This document shows positions 1-5,823 of a stretch of DNA of 5,823 bases, one piece after another. Under the pieces are notes generated by a model. That model ran no database searches and was not told the origin of the DNA. It saw only the letters and a list, made by a program, of their open reading frames with translations. The stretch's first letter is position 1, and every line of letters begins with the position of its first letter. The DNA is taken from assembly GCA_017997855.1 (NCBI GenBank), contig JAGOEF010000111.1, positions 1 to 5,823 of the forward strand, given 5' to 3'. The position numbers and the translations under genes are program-made. This DNA comes from Bacteroidales bacterium (lineage in GTDB: Bacteria; Bacteroidota; Bacteroidia; Bacteroidales; ML635J-15).

Positions 1-554
1 AAGGAATTAAAGGTCAGCAGAACATCCTGAATCACTACCTTGCCATTTGTGACATTGTAAAAGGCGATGTTAGTGCCGAAGTGCTGAGCACCGATTTCGA
101 AGGCATGATAAAAGAAGGTACCGAACTGGCAGCCCTGCATCCTCAGATTGTAGTTAAAGTTCCGGTGATAAAGGATGGCATAAAGGCTATCAAATATTTC
201 AGTGACCATGGAATCCGTACCAACTGTACGCTGGTGTTTAATCAGGGGCAGGCTTTGCTTGCCGCAAAAGCCGGCGCTGCGTATGTTTCACCATTTGTCG
301 GACGCCTCGATGATAATGCCACTGATGGTATGGAACTTATCCGGCAGATTGTCGACATGTTTAACTACTACGAGTTTCCCACACAGGTACTGGCTGCAAG
401 CATCAGACACACCATGCATATTATTAAGTGTATCGAATATGGTGCTGATGTAGCAACCTGTCCGCTGAGTGCCATTGTGGGATTGCTCAATCACCCGCTT
501 ACCGACATTGGCCTGCAGAAATTTATTGAAGATTCGAAAAAAATGAAAGATTGA
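1..554 (+). CDS. tal: Transaldolase, small TalC/FSA type (5' end missing)
   Basis: This is the 3' part of a class I aldolase-type transaldolase, a cytoplasmic pentose phosphate pathway enzyme that moves a dihydroxyacetone unit between sugar phosphates. The reading frame is open from base 3, giving 183 residues; family members have about 215-220, so roughly 35 N-terminal residues lie outside the window. A GTG at 81 is in frame but is an internal valine. The Schiff-base lysine sits in VVKVPV (fragment residue 52, bases 156-158; Lys85 of E. coli FsaA). TNCTLVFNQGQALLAAKAGA and SPFVGRLDD are typical of the family. Fragment Glu26 and Phe98 replace FsaA Gln59 and Tyr131; both match true transaldolases (TalB Glu96 and Phe178), so transaldolase activity is more likely than fructose-6-phosphate aldolase activity. 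Automatic annotation may nevertheless call it fsa. The next gene starts 3 bases after the stop, which suggests co-transcription. Confidence 0.93.
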   Translation, partial: GIKGQQNILNHYLAICDIVKGDVSAEVLSTDFEGMIKEGTELAALHPQIVVKVPVIKDGIKAIKYFSDHGIRTNCTLVFNQGQALLAAKAGAAYVSPFVGRLDDNATDGMELIRQIVDMFNYYEFPTQVLAASIRHTMHIIKCIEYGADVATCPLSAIVGLLNHPLTDIGLQKFIEDSKKMKD

Positions 555-557
555 GCG

Positions 558-1178
558 ATGGCAGTGTATTTGGGAATTCATCCTGTAAACCCCTCGGAGC
601 GGTTGCTGCGTAAAGCCGTTGAAATTCTTGAAAACGGTGGGGTTATCATTTACCCTACCGATACGGTGTATGGTATCGGATGCGATATAACCAAACCCAA
701 GGCGGTAGAAAGGGTGGTTAAAATCAAAGGAGAGAAGCACGATAAAACCAATTTTTCGTTTATATGCTACGACATTAAGCACATTACCGAGTTTACTAAA
801 CCGCTCGACAATAATATTTTCAAGCTTTTAAAACGCAACCTTCCGGGACCGTTTACATTCATTCTCGAAGCCAATAATAATGTACAAAAAATTCTGAAAA
901 CAAATAAAAAGACGGTTGGTGTAAGGGTTCCCGACAACAATATCATTCGCGAAATTGTAAAAATGCTTGGAAATCCCATACTAACCACTTCGTTGAAAAA
1001 CGATGATGAAATTATTGAATACACCACCGACCCTGAATTGATTTTTGAAGATTACGAAAACATTGTTGATTTGGTTATTGACGGAGGTTATGGAAATAAT
1101 GTTCCTTCTACAGTGGTTGACTGCACCGGTGAAGACTGGATAATTGTGCGACAGGGAATGGGTGAATTGGCGTTATAA
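558..1178 (+). CDS. yciO: Sua5/YciO/YrdC family protein, YciO type
   Basis: This 206-residue protein covers one complete YrdC-like domain. Family enzymes of the TsaC/Sua5 branch make threonylcarbamoyl-AMP from threonine, bicarbonate and ATP for the t6A tRNA modification. Visible landmarks are YPTDTVYG (32-39), PGPFTFIL (96-103), RVP (123-125), TTSL (143-146), the PSTVVD segment (183-188) and VRQG (197-200). Length and sequence follow E. coli YciO, including the IHPxNP start and GGVIIYPTD, more closely than YrdC. In the KxR...SxN tetrad of TsaC, my alignment gives Lys57-Gly-Glu59 and Ser145-Leu-Lys147, so Arg becomes Glu and Asn becomes Lys. E. coli YciO also departs from that tetrad and is reported not to replace YrdC. 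The family assignment is firm, but t6A synthesis is doubtful and the true function unknown. Databases may label it L-threonylcarbamoyladenylate synthase. The ATG lies 3 bases after the transaldolase stop. Confidence 0.92.
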   Translation: MAVYLGIHPVNPSERLLRKAVEILENGGVIIYPTDTVYGIGCDITKPKAVERVVKIKGEKHDKTNFSFICYDIKHITEFTKPLDNNIFKLLKRNLPGPFTFILEANNNVQKILKTNKKTVGVRVPDNNIIREIVKMLGNPILTTSLKNDDEIIEYTTDPELIFEDYENIVDLVIDGGYGNNVPSTVVDCTGEDWIIVRQGMGELAL

Positions 1179-1197
1179 ACCGTTTTAAAACTAATTA

Positions 1198-1213
1198 TTA
1201 ACATTGATGTTAA
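1198..1213. promoter_or_regulatory. 16-bp palindrome upstream of parA, possible operator
   Basis: TTAACAT and ATGTTAA form a perfect 7-bp inverted repeat around a 2-base centre (TG). As RNA it would be a weak AT-rich hairpin followed by A rather than U residues on the + strand, so a terminator is unlikely. Its size and place, just upstream of the candidate parA promoter, fit a binding site for a dimeric regulator. The surrounding sequence is very AT-rich, so chance is not excluded. Confidence 0.35.
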
Positions 1214-1218
1214 AAAAA

Positions 1219-1280
1219 GAACCTGGAATGGTTCGTGTGAACACATTGATAATTGTATTTTTGAACACAAATAAAGTTCA
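1219..1280. repeat. Cluster of GAAC/GTTC inverted repeats over the parA promoter
   Basis: Five GAAC or GTTC units occur in about 60 bases, at 1219, 1231, 1239, 1263 and 1276. They pair as GAACC-N6-GGTTC (1219-1234), GTTC-N4-GAAC (1231-1242) and TGAAC-N9-GTTCA (1262-1280). Two 8-bp direct repeats add to this: TGAACACA at 1238 and 1262 (24 bp apart), and ACATTGAT at 1201 and 1243 (42 bp apart). The cluster surrounds the candidate -33 and -7 elements, so it could be an operator array or alternative RNA hairpins at the start of the message. The repeats are visible directly; the function is inferred. Confidence 0.4.
1232..1263 (+). promoter_or_regulatory. Candidate Bacteroidota-type promoter of the parA operon
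   Basis: TATTTTTG at 1256-1263 matches the Bacteroidota -7 consensus TAnnTTTG exactly. Twenty bases upstream, TTCG at 1232-1235 differs in one base from the -33 consensus TTTG. Transcription would start near 1270, giving a leader of only about 10-15 bases before the parA ATG at 1283. It is the only good candidate in the one intergenic region large enough to hold a promoter. No transcript data support it. Confidence 0.5.
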
Positions 1281-1282
1281 GC

Positions 1283-2056
1283 ATGGGTAAAATTATTGCC
1301 ATAGCAAATCAAAAAGGCGGAGTAGGTAAAACCACCACCGCGATAAACTTAGCCGCCAGCCTGGCTGTACTCGAGAAAAAAGTACTGCTGGTTGATGCTG
1401 ACCCGCAAGCCAATGCTACCTCGGGTCTGGGATTCGATATAAAAACCATTCGGGTTGGCTTGTATGAAACCATGATTAAAGAAGAGGACCCCTCTTACGT
1501 AATTCTGCATTCCGAAATAAAAGGACTGGATCTTCTGCCCAGCACAATTGATCTGGTGGGTGCTGAAATTGAAATGATTGAGATGCCCAACCGCGAAAAG
1601 GTGATGAAATTCATGCTCGATAAAATTGCCGGTAATTACGACTATATTCTTATTGACTGCTCTCCGTCGCTGGGACTTATTGTAGTGAATGCACTTACCG
1701 CTGCCGATGCTGTAATTATTCCGGTACAATGCGAATATTTTGCCCTCGAAGGACTTGGTAAACTTTTGAACACAATAAGAATTGTGCAGGATCACCTGAA
1801 CAACAAACTGGATATTGAAGGATTTTTAATAACAATGTTCGACGCCCGGTTACGATTGTCGCATCAGATTTACGAAGAAGTTCAGAAACATTTTCAGGAA
1901 ATGGTTTTCGAAACGGTAATCTACCGTAACGTAAAACTTGGCGAAGCACCCAGTTTCGGGCAATCGATTATTGATTATGATGTAAACTCCAAAGGGGCTG
2001 AGAATTACCTGGATCTGGCCCGCGAGCTACTCCAAAAGAATCAGATAACAGAATAA
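1283..2056 (+). CDS. parA: ParA/Soj chromosome-partitioning ATPase
   Basis: This is a 257-residue ParA-type ATPase of the MinD/ParA P-loop superfamily, close to B. subtilis Soj (253 residues). With ATP it dimerises and binds the nucleoid without sequence specificity; ParB stimulates hydrolysis, and the resulting gradient moves parS-bound ParB. The deviant Walker A motif is KGGVGKTT (11-18), with signature Lys11 and Lys16. VDADPQANAT (37-46) includes Asp40, and Walker B is ILIDCSPSLG with Asp125. PVQCEYFALEGL (147-158) and RNVKLGEAPSFG (215-226) are family blocks. Arg189, which binds DNA in Soj, is conserved, and Lys218 stands where Soj has Arg218. The protein starts directly with the ATPase fold and has no helix-turn-helix extension, as in chromosomal (type Ib-sized) ParA. 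The start is the ATG preceding GKIIAIANQ; no Shine-Dalgarno is visible. parB follows after 22 bases. Confidence 0.97.
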   Translation: MGKIIAIANQKGGVGKTTTAINLAASLAVLEKKVLLVDADPQANATSGLGFDIKTIRVGLYETMIKEEDPSYVILHSEIKGLDLLPSTIDLVGAEIEMIEMPNREKVMKFMLDKIAGNYDYILIDCSPSLGLIVVNALTAADAVIIPVQCEYFALEGLGKLLNTIRIVQDHLNNKLDIEGFLITMFDARLRLSHQIYEEVQKHFQEMVFETVIYRNVKLGEAPSFGQSIIDYDVNSKGAENYLDLARELLQKNQITE

Positions 2057-2078
2057 TATTTAAGAAACTATCGAATAC

Positions 2079-2966
2079 ATGGCAAAAAAGAATGCATTAG
2101 GAAGAGGACTCGGGGCGCTGCTGGATGAAAACTCCATTGAGAAAGCCAAGCGTCCGCATACTTCTTTCGATATAGAAATATCACTCATTTCGGCAAACCC
2201 GTTTCAACCCCGTGAACGATTCGACGAGGAAGCGCTGGCTGAACTGAGTATTTCGATACAAAAATTGGGGGTTATTCAACCTATTACGGTTAAAGAAATC
2301 GGCGACGGTAAGTTTCAACTGATTTCGGGTGAACGACGTTTACGGGCTGCTAAAATGGCAGGCCTGACTAAAATTCCGGCATATATCCGTAAAATCAACG
2401 ATGAGAACCTGCTCGAAATGGCACTCATCGAAAACATTCAGCGCGAAGACCTCGACGCCATCGAAATTGCTATTGCCTATCAGCGGCTTATGGAAGAATG
2501 TGCTCTAACTCAGGAAGAACTCAGCGACCGCGTAGGAAAAAAACGTTCCACCGTGGCCAACTACATCCGCTTACTTAAACTTCCACCAAAAGTTCAGATA
2601 GGCATCAGAAATCACCAGATCAGTATGGGCCACGCCCGTGCATTGATAAATCTGAAAGACGAAGAAACTCAACTCATGATTTTTGAACAAATTCTGAAGT
2701 ATGATTTCTCTGTCAGAAAAGTTGAAGAAGTGGTGCGACAACTGGGCGAGGACGAAGAAAATCAGGCCGAAGAAAGTCCTGCCAGAAATCGCAGATTTAC
2801 TACTGATGCCGAATATGAAAAGTTGAAAAAACACCTTTCAAAACATTTTGTTGCCGATGTTGACTTCAAGCGTTACTCCACCGGAAAAGGTAAAATTATC
2901 ATTCCATTCAGCAACGACGATGACCTCGAAAGGATAATATCAATTATTGATAAACTAAACCGCTGA
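2079..2966 (+). CDS. parB: ParB/Spo0J chromosome-partitioning protein
   Basis: This 295-residue ParB is a CTP-dependent DNA clamp that loads at parS sites, spreads, and triggers ParA ATP hydrolysis. The N-terminal peptide ALGRGLGALLDE (6-17) is the usual ParA-activating segment. The ParB/Srx CTP-binding domain shows NPFQPR (40-45), GERRLRAAK (84-92) and ENIQREDL (118-125). The central DNA-binding domain has a helix-turn-helix at about 141-166 (TQEELSDRVGKKRSTVANY). An acidic, probably flexible linker (about 222-245) leads to the C-terminal dimerisation domain (about 246-295). Every expected domain is present, and the length is normal for a chromosomal ParB. I found no convincing parS sequence in the window. 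The stop is followed after 2 bases by the TTG start of the next gene, so the two are probably translationally coupled. Confidence 0.97.
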   Translation: MAKKNALGRGLGALLDENSIEKAKRPHTSFDIEISLISANPFQPRERFDEEALAELSISIQKLGVIQPITVKEIGDGKFQLISGERRLRAAKMAGLTKIPAYIRKINDENLLEMALIENIQREDLDAIEIAIAYQRLMEECALTQEELSDRVGKKRSTVANYIRLLKLPPKVQIGIRNHQISMGHARALINLKDEETQLMIFEQILKYDFSVRKVEEVVRQLGEDEENQAEESPARNRRFTTDAEYEKLKKHLSKHFVADVDFKRYSTGKGKIIIPFSNDDDLERIISIIDKLNR

Positions 2967-2968
2967 CA

Positions 2969-3529
2969 TTGAGGAATGCAATATTGCTAATATGGTTACT
3001 ATTGTTTACTCTGCCGTTACTCGCGCAGGACAAGCCTGAAATTGGCGCAGAAAAATCGGGCAAGACCAATACAAGCGATACTATTGTGCATTCTCCCCGT
3101 AAGGCAACCATCATGTCGGCAGTATTACCCGGTCTGGGGCAAATTTACAACCGGAAAATATGGAAAGTACCCATTGTATATGCCGGATTGGGAGGTTTTG
3201 GATATTTTGCATATTACAATCAATCGCAGTTTAATCGTTTTAAAACTGCTTATATCAGCAGGCAAAACGGAGGAACCGACGAGTTTTCGGGATTACTTTC
3301 GAATCAGGGGCTTCTCAACGAGATGGATCGTTTCAGGCGTTATCGTGATATCTGCGCGTTGGGCTTTCTGGCATTTTATGCCTTGCAGATTGTGGATGCC
3401 AATGTTGATGCCAACCTTTTCGATTTTGATGTTTCCGACGACCTGAGCATCAATTTCCATCCGGTTCTGTATCAGGCATTACCCGGTAAACCAGCAGCCG
3501 GAGGACTTTGTTTTACATTAAGATTTTAA
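2969..3529 (+). CDS. DUF5683 domain-containing membrane protein, TTG start
   Basis: This 186-residue protein has no known function. A signal peptide (MRNAILLIWLLLFTLPLLAQ, 1-20) is followed by a short polar stretch. The family core comes next: HSPRKATIMSAVLPGLGQIY (41-60), then KIWKVPIVYAGLGGFGYFAYY (63-83), probably the first membrane segment. A polar region with RFRRYRD (121-127) precedes a second hydrophobic segment (128-142) and the motif VDANVDANLFDFDVSDDL (142-159). The start is inferred to be TTG: stops lie in frame at 2948 and 2951, there is no in-frame ATG before residue 49, and only this start gives a signal peptide with a charged n-region. A second TTG at 2984 would remove the Arg. 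The C-terminus (CFTLRF) ends in phenylalanine, but two helical segments argue against a beta-barrel. The protein sits 2 bases after parB and 2 before the transglycosylase. I recall DUF5683 next to parB in other Bacteroidota, but its job is unknown. Confidence 0.88.
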   Translation: MRNAILLIWLLLFTLPLLAQDKPEIGAEKSGKTNTSDTIVHSPRKATIMSAVLPGLGQIYNRKIWKVPIVYAGLGGFGYFAYYNQSQFNRFKTAYISRQNGGTDEFSGLLSNQGLLNEMDRFRRYRDICALGFLAFYALQIVDANVDANLFDFDVSDDLSINFHPVLYQALPGKPAAGGLCFTLRF

Positions 3530-3531
3530 TT

Positions 3532-5097
3532 ATGAGGCGAGTTTTTTTGATACTTATTTGTTTCACATGTATTTCAGGCCCGGGAATTGCGCAAAACACC
3601 CAGGATACTCCACCCATTGAAGATAACTACAGCCTGGTTGATAAACTTGATAGTTTACTTATCGACTGGTATAAAACCTATTCAACCGATAGCGCCTACC
3701 TTTTTTGCGTAAATAAAACCAGCAATATAATTACCGAGCTACCGGATACCATTTATCGGGACCGACTGGCTGCACTGGTTTCGCCAATACCCCTCACCTA
3801 TAATTCGGCGGTACTGAATTACATCAACAAATATATTTCGAGGGGTAAGTGGTTTATACCCGATTTACTCGGAAAGGCACAATACTATTTCCCTATGTTC
3901 GAAGAAGTTCTCGACAGGTATCAGCTTCCACTTGAATTAAAATACCTCACCATTGTTGAGTCGGCTTTAAATCCCAATGCGGTTTCGCGTGCCGGAGCTA
4001 CCGGAATCTGGCAATTTATGCTTCAAACCGGAAGAAAATACAATCTCGAAGTTAATTCTTACGTTGACGAACGTCGTGATCCATATCTTGAAACCATTGC
4101 AGCTGCCAAATATTTAAAAGATTTATATGATATATATGGTGATTGGCACCTCGCCATTGCCAGTTATAACTGCGGACCCGGAACCATTAATAATGCCATT
4201 CGTCGTTCAGGAGGTAAAACAAACTACTGGGAGATTGCAAAATACCTGCCTTACGAAACACGGAACTATGTTCCTGCCTTTATTGCAATGAACTATATTT
4301 TCAACTACTATGGAGAGCACGGTTTTACACCTTGTCCTTCGGGGATACCTATGCATGTCGATACCGTGATGATTAGCGAAGAACTTCCTTTCAGCAAAAT
4401 TGCCGGAATAATTCAGGTCGATATCGAAGAGTTGCGTCTGCTCAATCCGCAGTATCGAAAAGATTATATCCCCGCCCGAAACCGGCATTACCCACTACGT
4501 CTGCGAACCGAGTTGGTGGGTAGTTTTATCGCGCTCGAAGACTCAATTTACAAAAAAGATTCGCTGATGTTCGACAAGGAACCTGTGGTTATTACTGCTG
4601 ACGAAAGTTACGAAGACAGTTATACTCCTGCCACGCAGCCTGCCAATACCGAGAAACTTGTATACACCGTAAAATCTGGAGATATATTGGGTTATATATC
4701 TTCGTGGTATTCGGTGAGCGTGTCCGATATCAAGTCGTGGAATGGTTTATACAGCAATAATCTGCAAATCGGACAGAAAATTATTATTTATAAACCCAAT
4801 GGTGTGGCCTCGAAATACCGGAATATCGACTCAATGAGTTTTGTAGATAAACAAAAAATGGCCAATCCGGGCGCAACCACTTCAAGCACAAACAAAACCA
4901 CGGCATCAGGAAATAATACAACCGCAAGCCTTGACCCAAAATATGAGTATTATACCATTCAGGCCGGTGATAATCCCTGGAAAATTGCCAATAAATACAA
5001 CAATGTCAGCGTTGATGATATCATGAAACTCAACAATATTACCGATCCATCGAGTCTGAGGGTAGGACAAAAAATAAAAATCAGAAAAAAAGTTTAA
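3532..5097 (+). CDS. mltD: MltD-like membrane-bound lytic murein transglycosylase with LysM domains
   Basis: This 521-residue exported enzyme cleaves the MurNAc-GlcNAc bond of peptidoglycan, leaving 1,6-anhydro-MurNAc ends. A signal peptide (about 1-20, ending GIAQ) has no lipobox, unlike lipoprotein MltD of E. coli, so the protein is probably periplasmic and held to the wall by LysM. The SLT (family 1) catalytic domain spans about 115-260: catalytic Glu143 in IVESALNP, SRAGATGIWQFM (152-163), AIASYNCGPG (208-217) and YETRNYVPAFIA (241-252). Two clear LysM repeats follow at about 377-420 and 472-517, joined by a Thr/Ser/Asn-rich linker (about 444-467). Residues 277-324 look like a third, degenerate LysM. 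I chose the ATG at 3532, two bases after the DUF5683 stop. An in-frame ATG at 3508 would add eight residues before MRRVFLILICF and overlap the upstream gene by 22 bases. Confidence 0.94.
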   Translation: MRRVFLILICFTCISGPGIAQNTQDTPPIEDNYSLVDKLDSLLIDWYKTYSTDSAYLFCVNKTSNIITELPDTIYRDRLAALVSPIPLTYNSAVLNYINKYISRGKWFIPDLLGKAQYYFPMFEEVLDRYQLPLELKYLTIVESALNPNAVSRAGATGIWQFMLQTGRKYNLEVNSYVDERRDPYLETIAAAKYLKDLYDIYGDWHLAIASYNCGPGTINNAIRRSGGKTNYWEIAKYLPYETRNYVPAFIAMNYIFNYYGEHGFTPCPSGIPMHVDTVMISEELPFSKIAGIIQVDIEELRLLNPQYRKDYIPARNRHYPLRLRTELVGSFIALEDSIYKKDSLMFDKEPVVITADESYEDSYTPATQPANTEKLVYTVKSGDILGYISSWYSVSVSDIKSWNGLYSNNLQIGQKIIIYKPNGVASKYRNIDSMSFVDKQKMANPGATTSSTNKTTASGNNTTASLDPKYEYYTIQAGDNPWKIANKYNNVSVDDIMKLNNITDPSSLRVGQKIKIRKKV

Positions 5098-5107
5098 TCT
5101 GTCAGTT

Positions 5108-5823
5108 ATGAAAACGATTGCCATTTTAGCCGGGGGAAATTCGTCAGAAAGAAAAATCAGTCTAAAAACCGCGTATCAGATTTTCGAAAATATCGATAAA
5201 TCGAAATATACTCCTTATGTTGTTGATGTGAAAGGCAAAAAGTGGGATGTGCTGCTCGATGGTAAGCGATTCCCTGTTGACAAAAACACTTTTACATGCA
5301 AAAAAGGAAGAAAAACACTTCGATTCGACTTTGCATGGATAGCCATTCACGGTACACCCGGCGAAAATGGTCAGATGCAGGGATACCTCGATATGATGCA
5401 AATACCCTATTCTTCCTGCGATTTATTGGTATCAGCGCTAACATTCAACAAACATGCCTGCAAAGAATATCTTCAGAATTCCGGGGTAGCCATGGCAAAA
5501 TCGGTTTTGGTAAAACAGGGTGAACCAATTGATTACAACTCGATTGTTAACCACCTTCAGTTGCCGGTTTTTGTTAAACCCAATACATCGGGCAGCAGCT
5601 TCGGGGTTAGCAAGGTAAAGCAGGCTGAGGAACTACCTGTGGCCATCGAAAATGCCTTTTGCGAAGATAATGAGGTAATAATTGAATCGTTTATCAAAGG
5701 CACCGAAGTATCATGCGGAGTTTTTAAGAGTAAAAGTAAATCCTATGTACTTCCGGTTACCGAAATCGTTTCGCCCAACGAATTTCTCGATTACCATGCC
5801 AAATATTTTTCGAAAGAGACACA
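5108..5823 (+). CDS. ddl: D-alanine--D-alanine ligase (3' end missing)
   Basis: This ATP-grasp ligase joins two D-alanines in the cytoplasm to make the dipeptide added to UDP-MurNAc-tripeptide. The frame is open to the window edge, giving 238 residues; the family has about 300-330, so some 65-90 C-terminal residues, including Mg-binding positions, are not seen. The N-terminal domain has LAGGNSSERKIS (7-18; Glu14 matches the substrate-binding Glu15 of E. coli DdlB), HGTPGENGQMQGYLD (81-95) and IPYSSCD (99-105). The ATP-grasp part has FNKHACKEYL (113-122), FVKPNTSGSSFGVSKV (155-170), ESFIKGTEVSCGV (193-205) and EFLDYHAKYF (225-234). Tyr229 matches DdlB Tyr216, a residue of D-Ala-D-Ala ligases that VanA-type D-Ala-D-Lac ligases lack, so ordinary Ddl activity is expected. 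The ATG lies 10 bases after the transglycosylase stop, pointing to the same transcript. Confidence 0.95.
   Translation, partial: MKTIAILAGGNSSERKISLKTAYQIFENIDKSKYTPYVVDVKGKKWDVLLDGKRFPVDKNTFTCKKGRKTLRFDFAWIAIHGTPGENGQMQGYLDMMQIPYSSCDLLVSALTFNKHACKEYLQNSGVAMAKSVLVKQGEPIDYNSIVNHLQLPVFVKPNTSGSSFGVSKVKQAEELPVAIENAFCEDNEVIIESFIKGTEVSCGVFKSKSKSYVLPVTEIVSPNEFLDYHAKYFSKET

Noticed and set aside
288..782. 164-codon open frame on the - strand
   Set aside because: It lies antisense across the transaldolase and YciO genes, its protein resembles no family I recognise, and both + strand genes have clear conserved motifs there.
1198..1218. Terminator after the YciO gene
   Set aside because: The dyad can form at most a 6-bp AT-rich stem, and it is followed by A residues, not U, on the + strand. 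The - strand reading has no T tract after the stem either.
1229..1244. Weak parS-like 16-mer in front of parA
   Set aside because: It matches TGTTTCACGTGAAACA at about 10 of 16 positions, a level expected several times by chance in a window this size. The GAAC/GTTC dyads are reported without a parS claim.
1349..1795. 148-codon open frame on the - strand within parA
   Set aside because: It is entirely antisense to conserved ParA sequence, with no recognisable domain and no room for its own control region.
3393..3417. Near-duplicate GATGCCAA units in the DUF5683 gene
   Set aside because: They encode VDANVDAN, part of a conserved family motif, so protein sequence explains the repeat.
3042..3446. 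134-codon open frame in another + frame inside the DUF5683 gene
   Set aside because: The overlapping frame carries the signal peptide and DUF5683 motifs. This frame shows no family features and looks like a by-product of codon composition.
3559..3574. Possible parS: TGTTTCAC matches one half of the common consensus
   Set aside because: The other half (ATGTATTT) matches at only 3 of 8 positions and the site lies in the mltD signal-peptide codons. Another perfect half-site, at 284-291, has an even worse partner.

Overview
The window reads as a chromosomal segment of a Bacteroidota bacterium, most likely from the order Bacteroidales or a close relative. The evidence is: a ParA-ParB-DUF5683-MltD gene order, which I know from that phylum; an exact TAnnTTTG-type -7 element upstream of parA; the near absence of Shine-Dalgarno sequences; and protein sequences of Bacteroidota type. 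All seven genes are on the + strand and tightly packed. I see no mobile element, tRNA, rRNA, CRISPR array or phage gene, and no stretch over about 105 bases without a gene.

Positions 1-1178 hold the end of one operon. It contains the 3' part of a small TalC/FSA-type transaldolase (its start lies outside the window) and, after 3 bases, a Sua5/YciO/YrdC-family protein that resembles YciO more than the tRNA t6A enzyme TsaC. Positions 1179-1282 are the only real intergenic region. It carries a probable promoter and an unusual density of inverted and direct repeats.

Positions 1283-5823 look like one long operon: parA, parB, a DUF5683 membrane protein starting at TTG, an MltD-like lytic transglycosylase with LysM repeats, and the first two thirds of a D-alanine--D-alanine ligase gene that runs off the end. 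Gaps between these genes are 22, 2, 2 and 10 bases. ParA and ParB should segregate the chromosome origin through parS sites, none of which I can identify here. The transglycosylase cuts peptidoglycan glycan strands, while Ddl makes the D-Ala-D-Ala dipeptide for new peptidoglycan. The operon thus joins chromosome partitioning with cell-wall remodelling and synthesis, with an uncharacterised membrane protein between the two.

The content is mostly housekeeping, and I do not see a clearly new system. The points most worth a second look are the repeat-dense parA control region, the DUF5683 protein, the YciO-type substitutions in the second gene, and a possible third, degenerate LysM-like unit in the transglycosylase.
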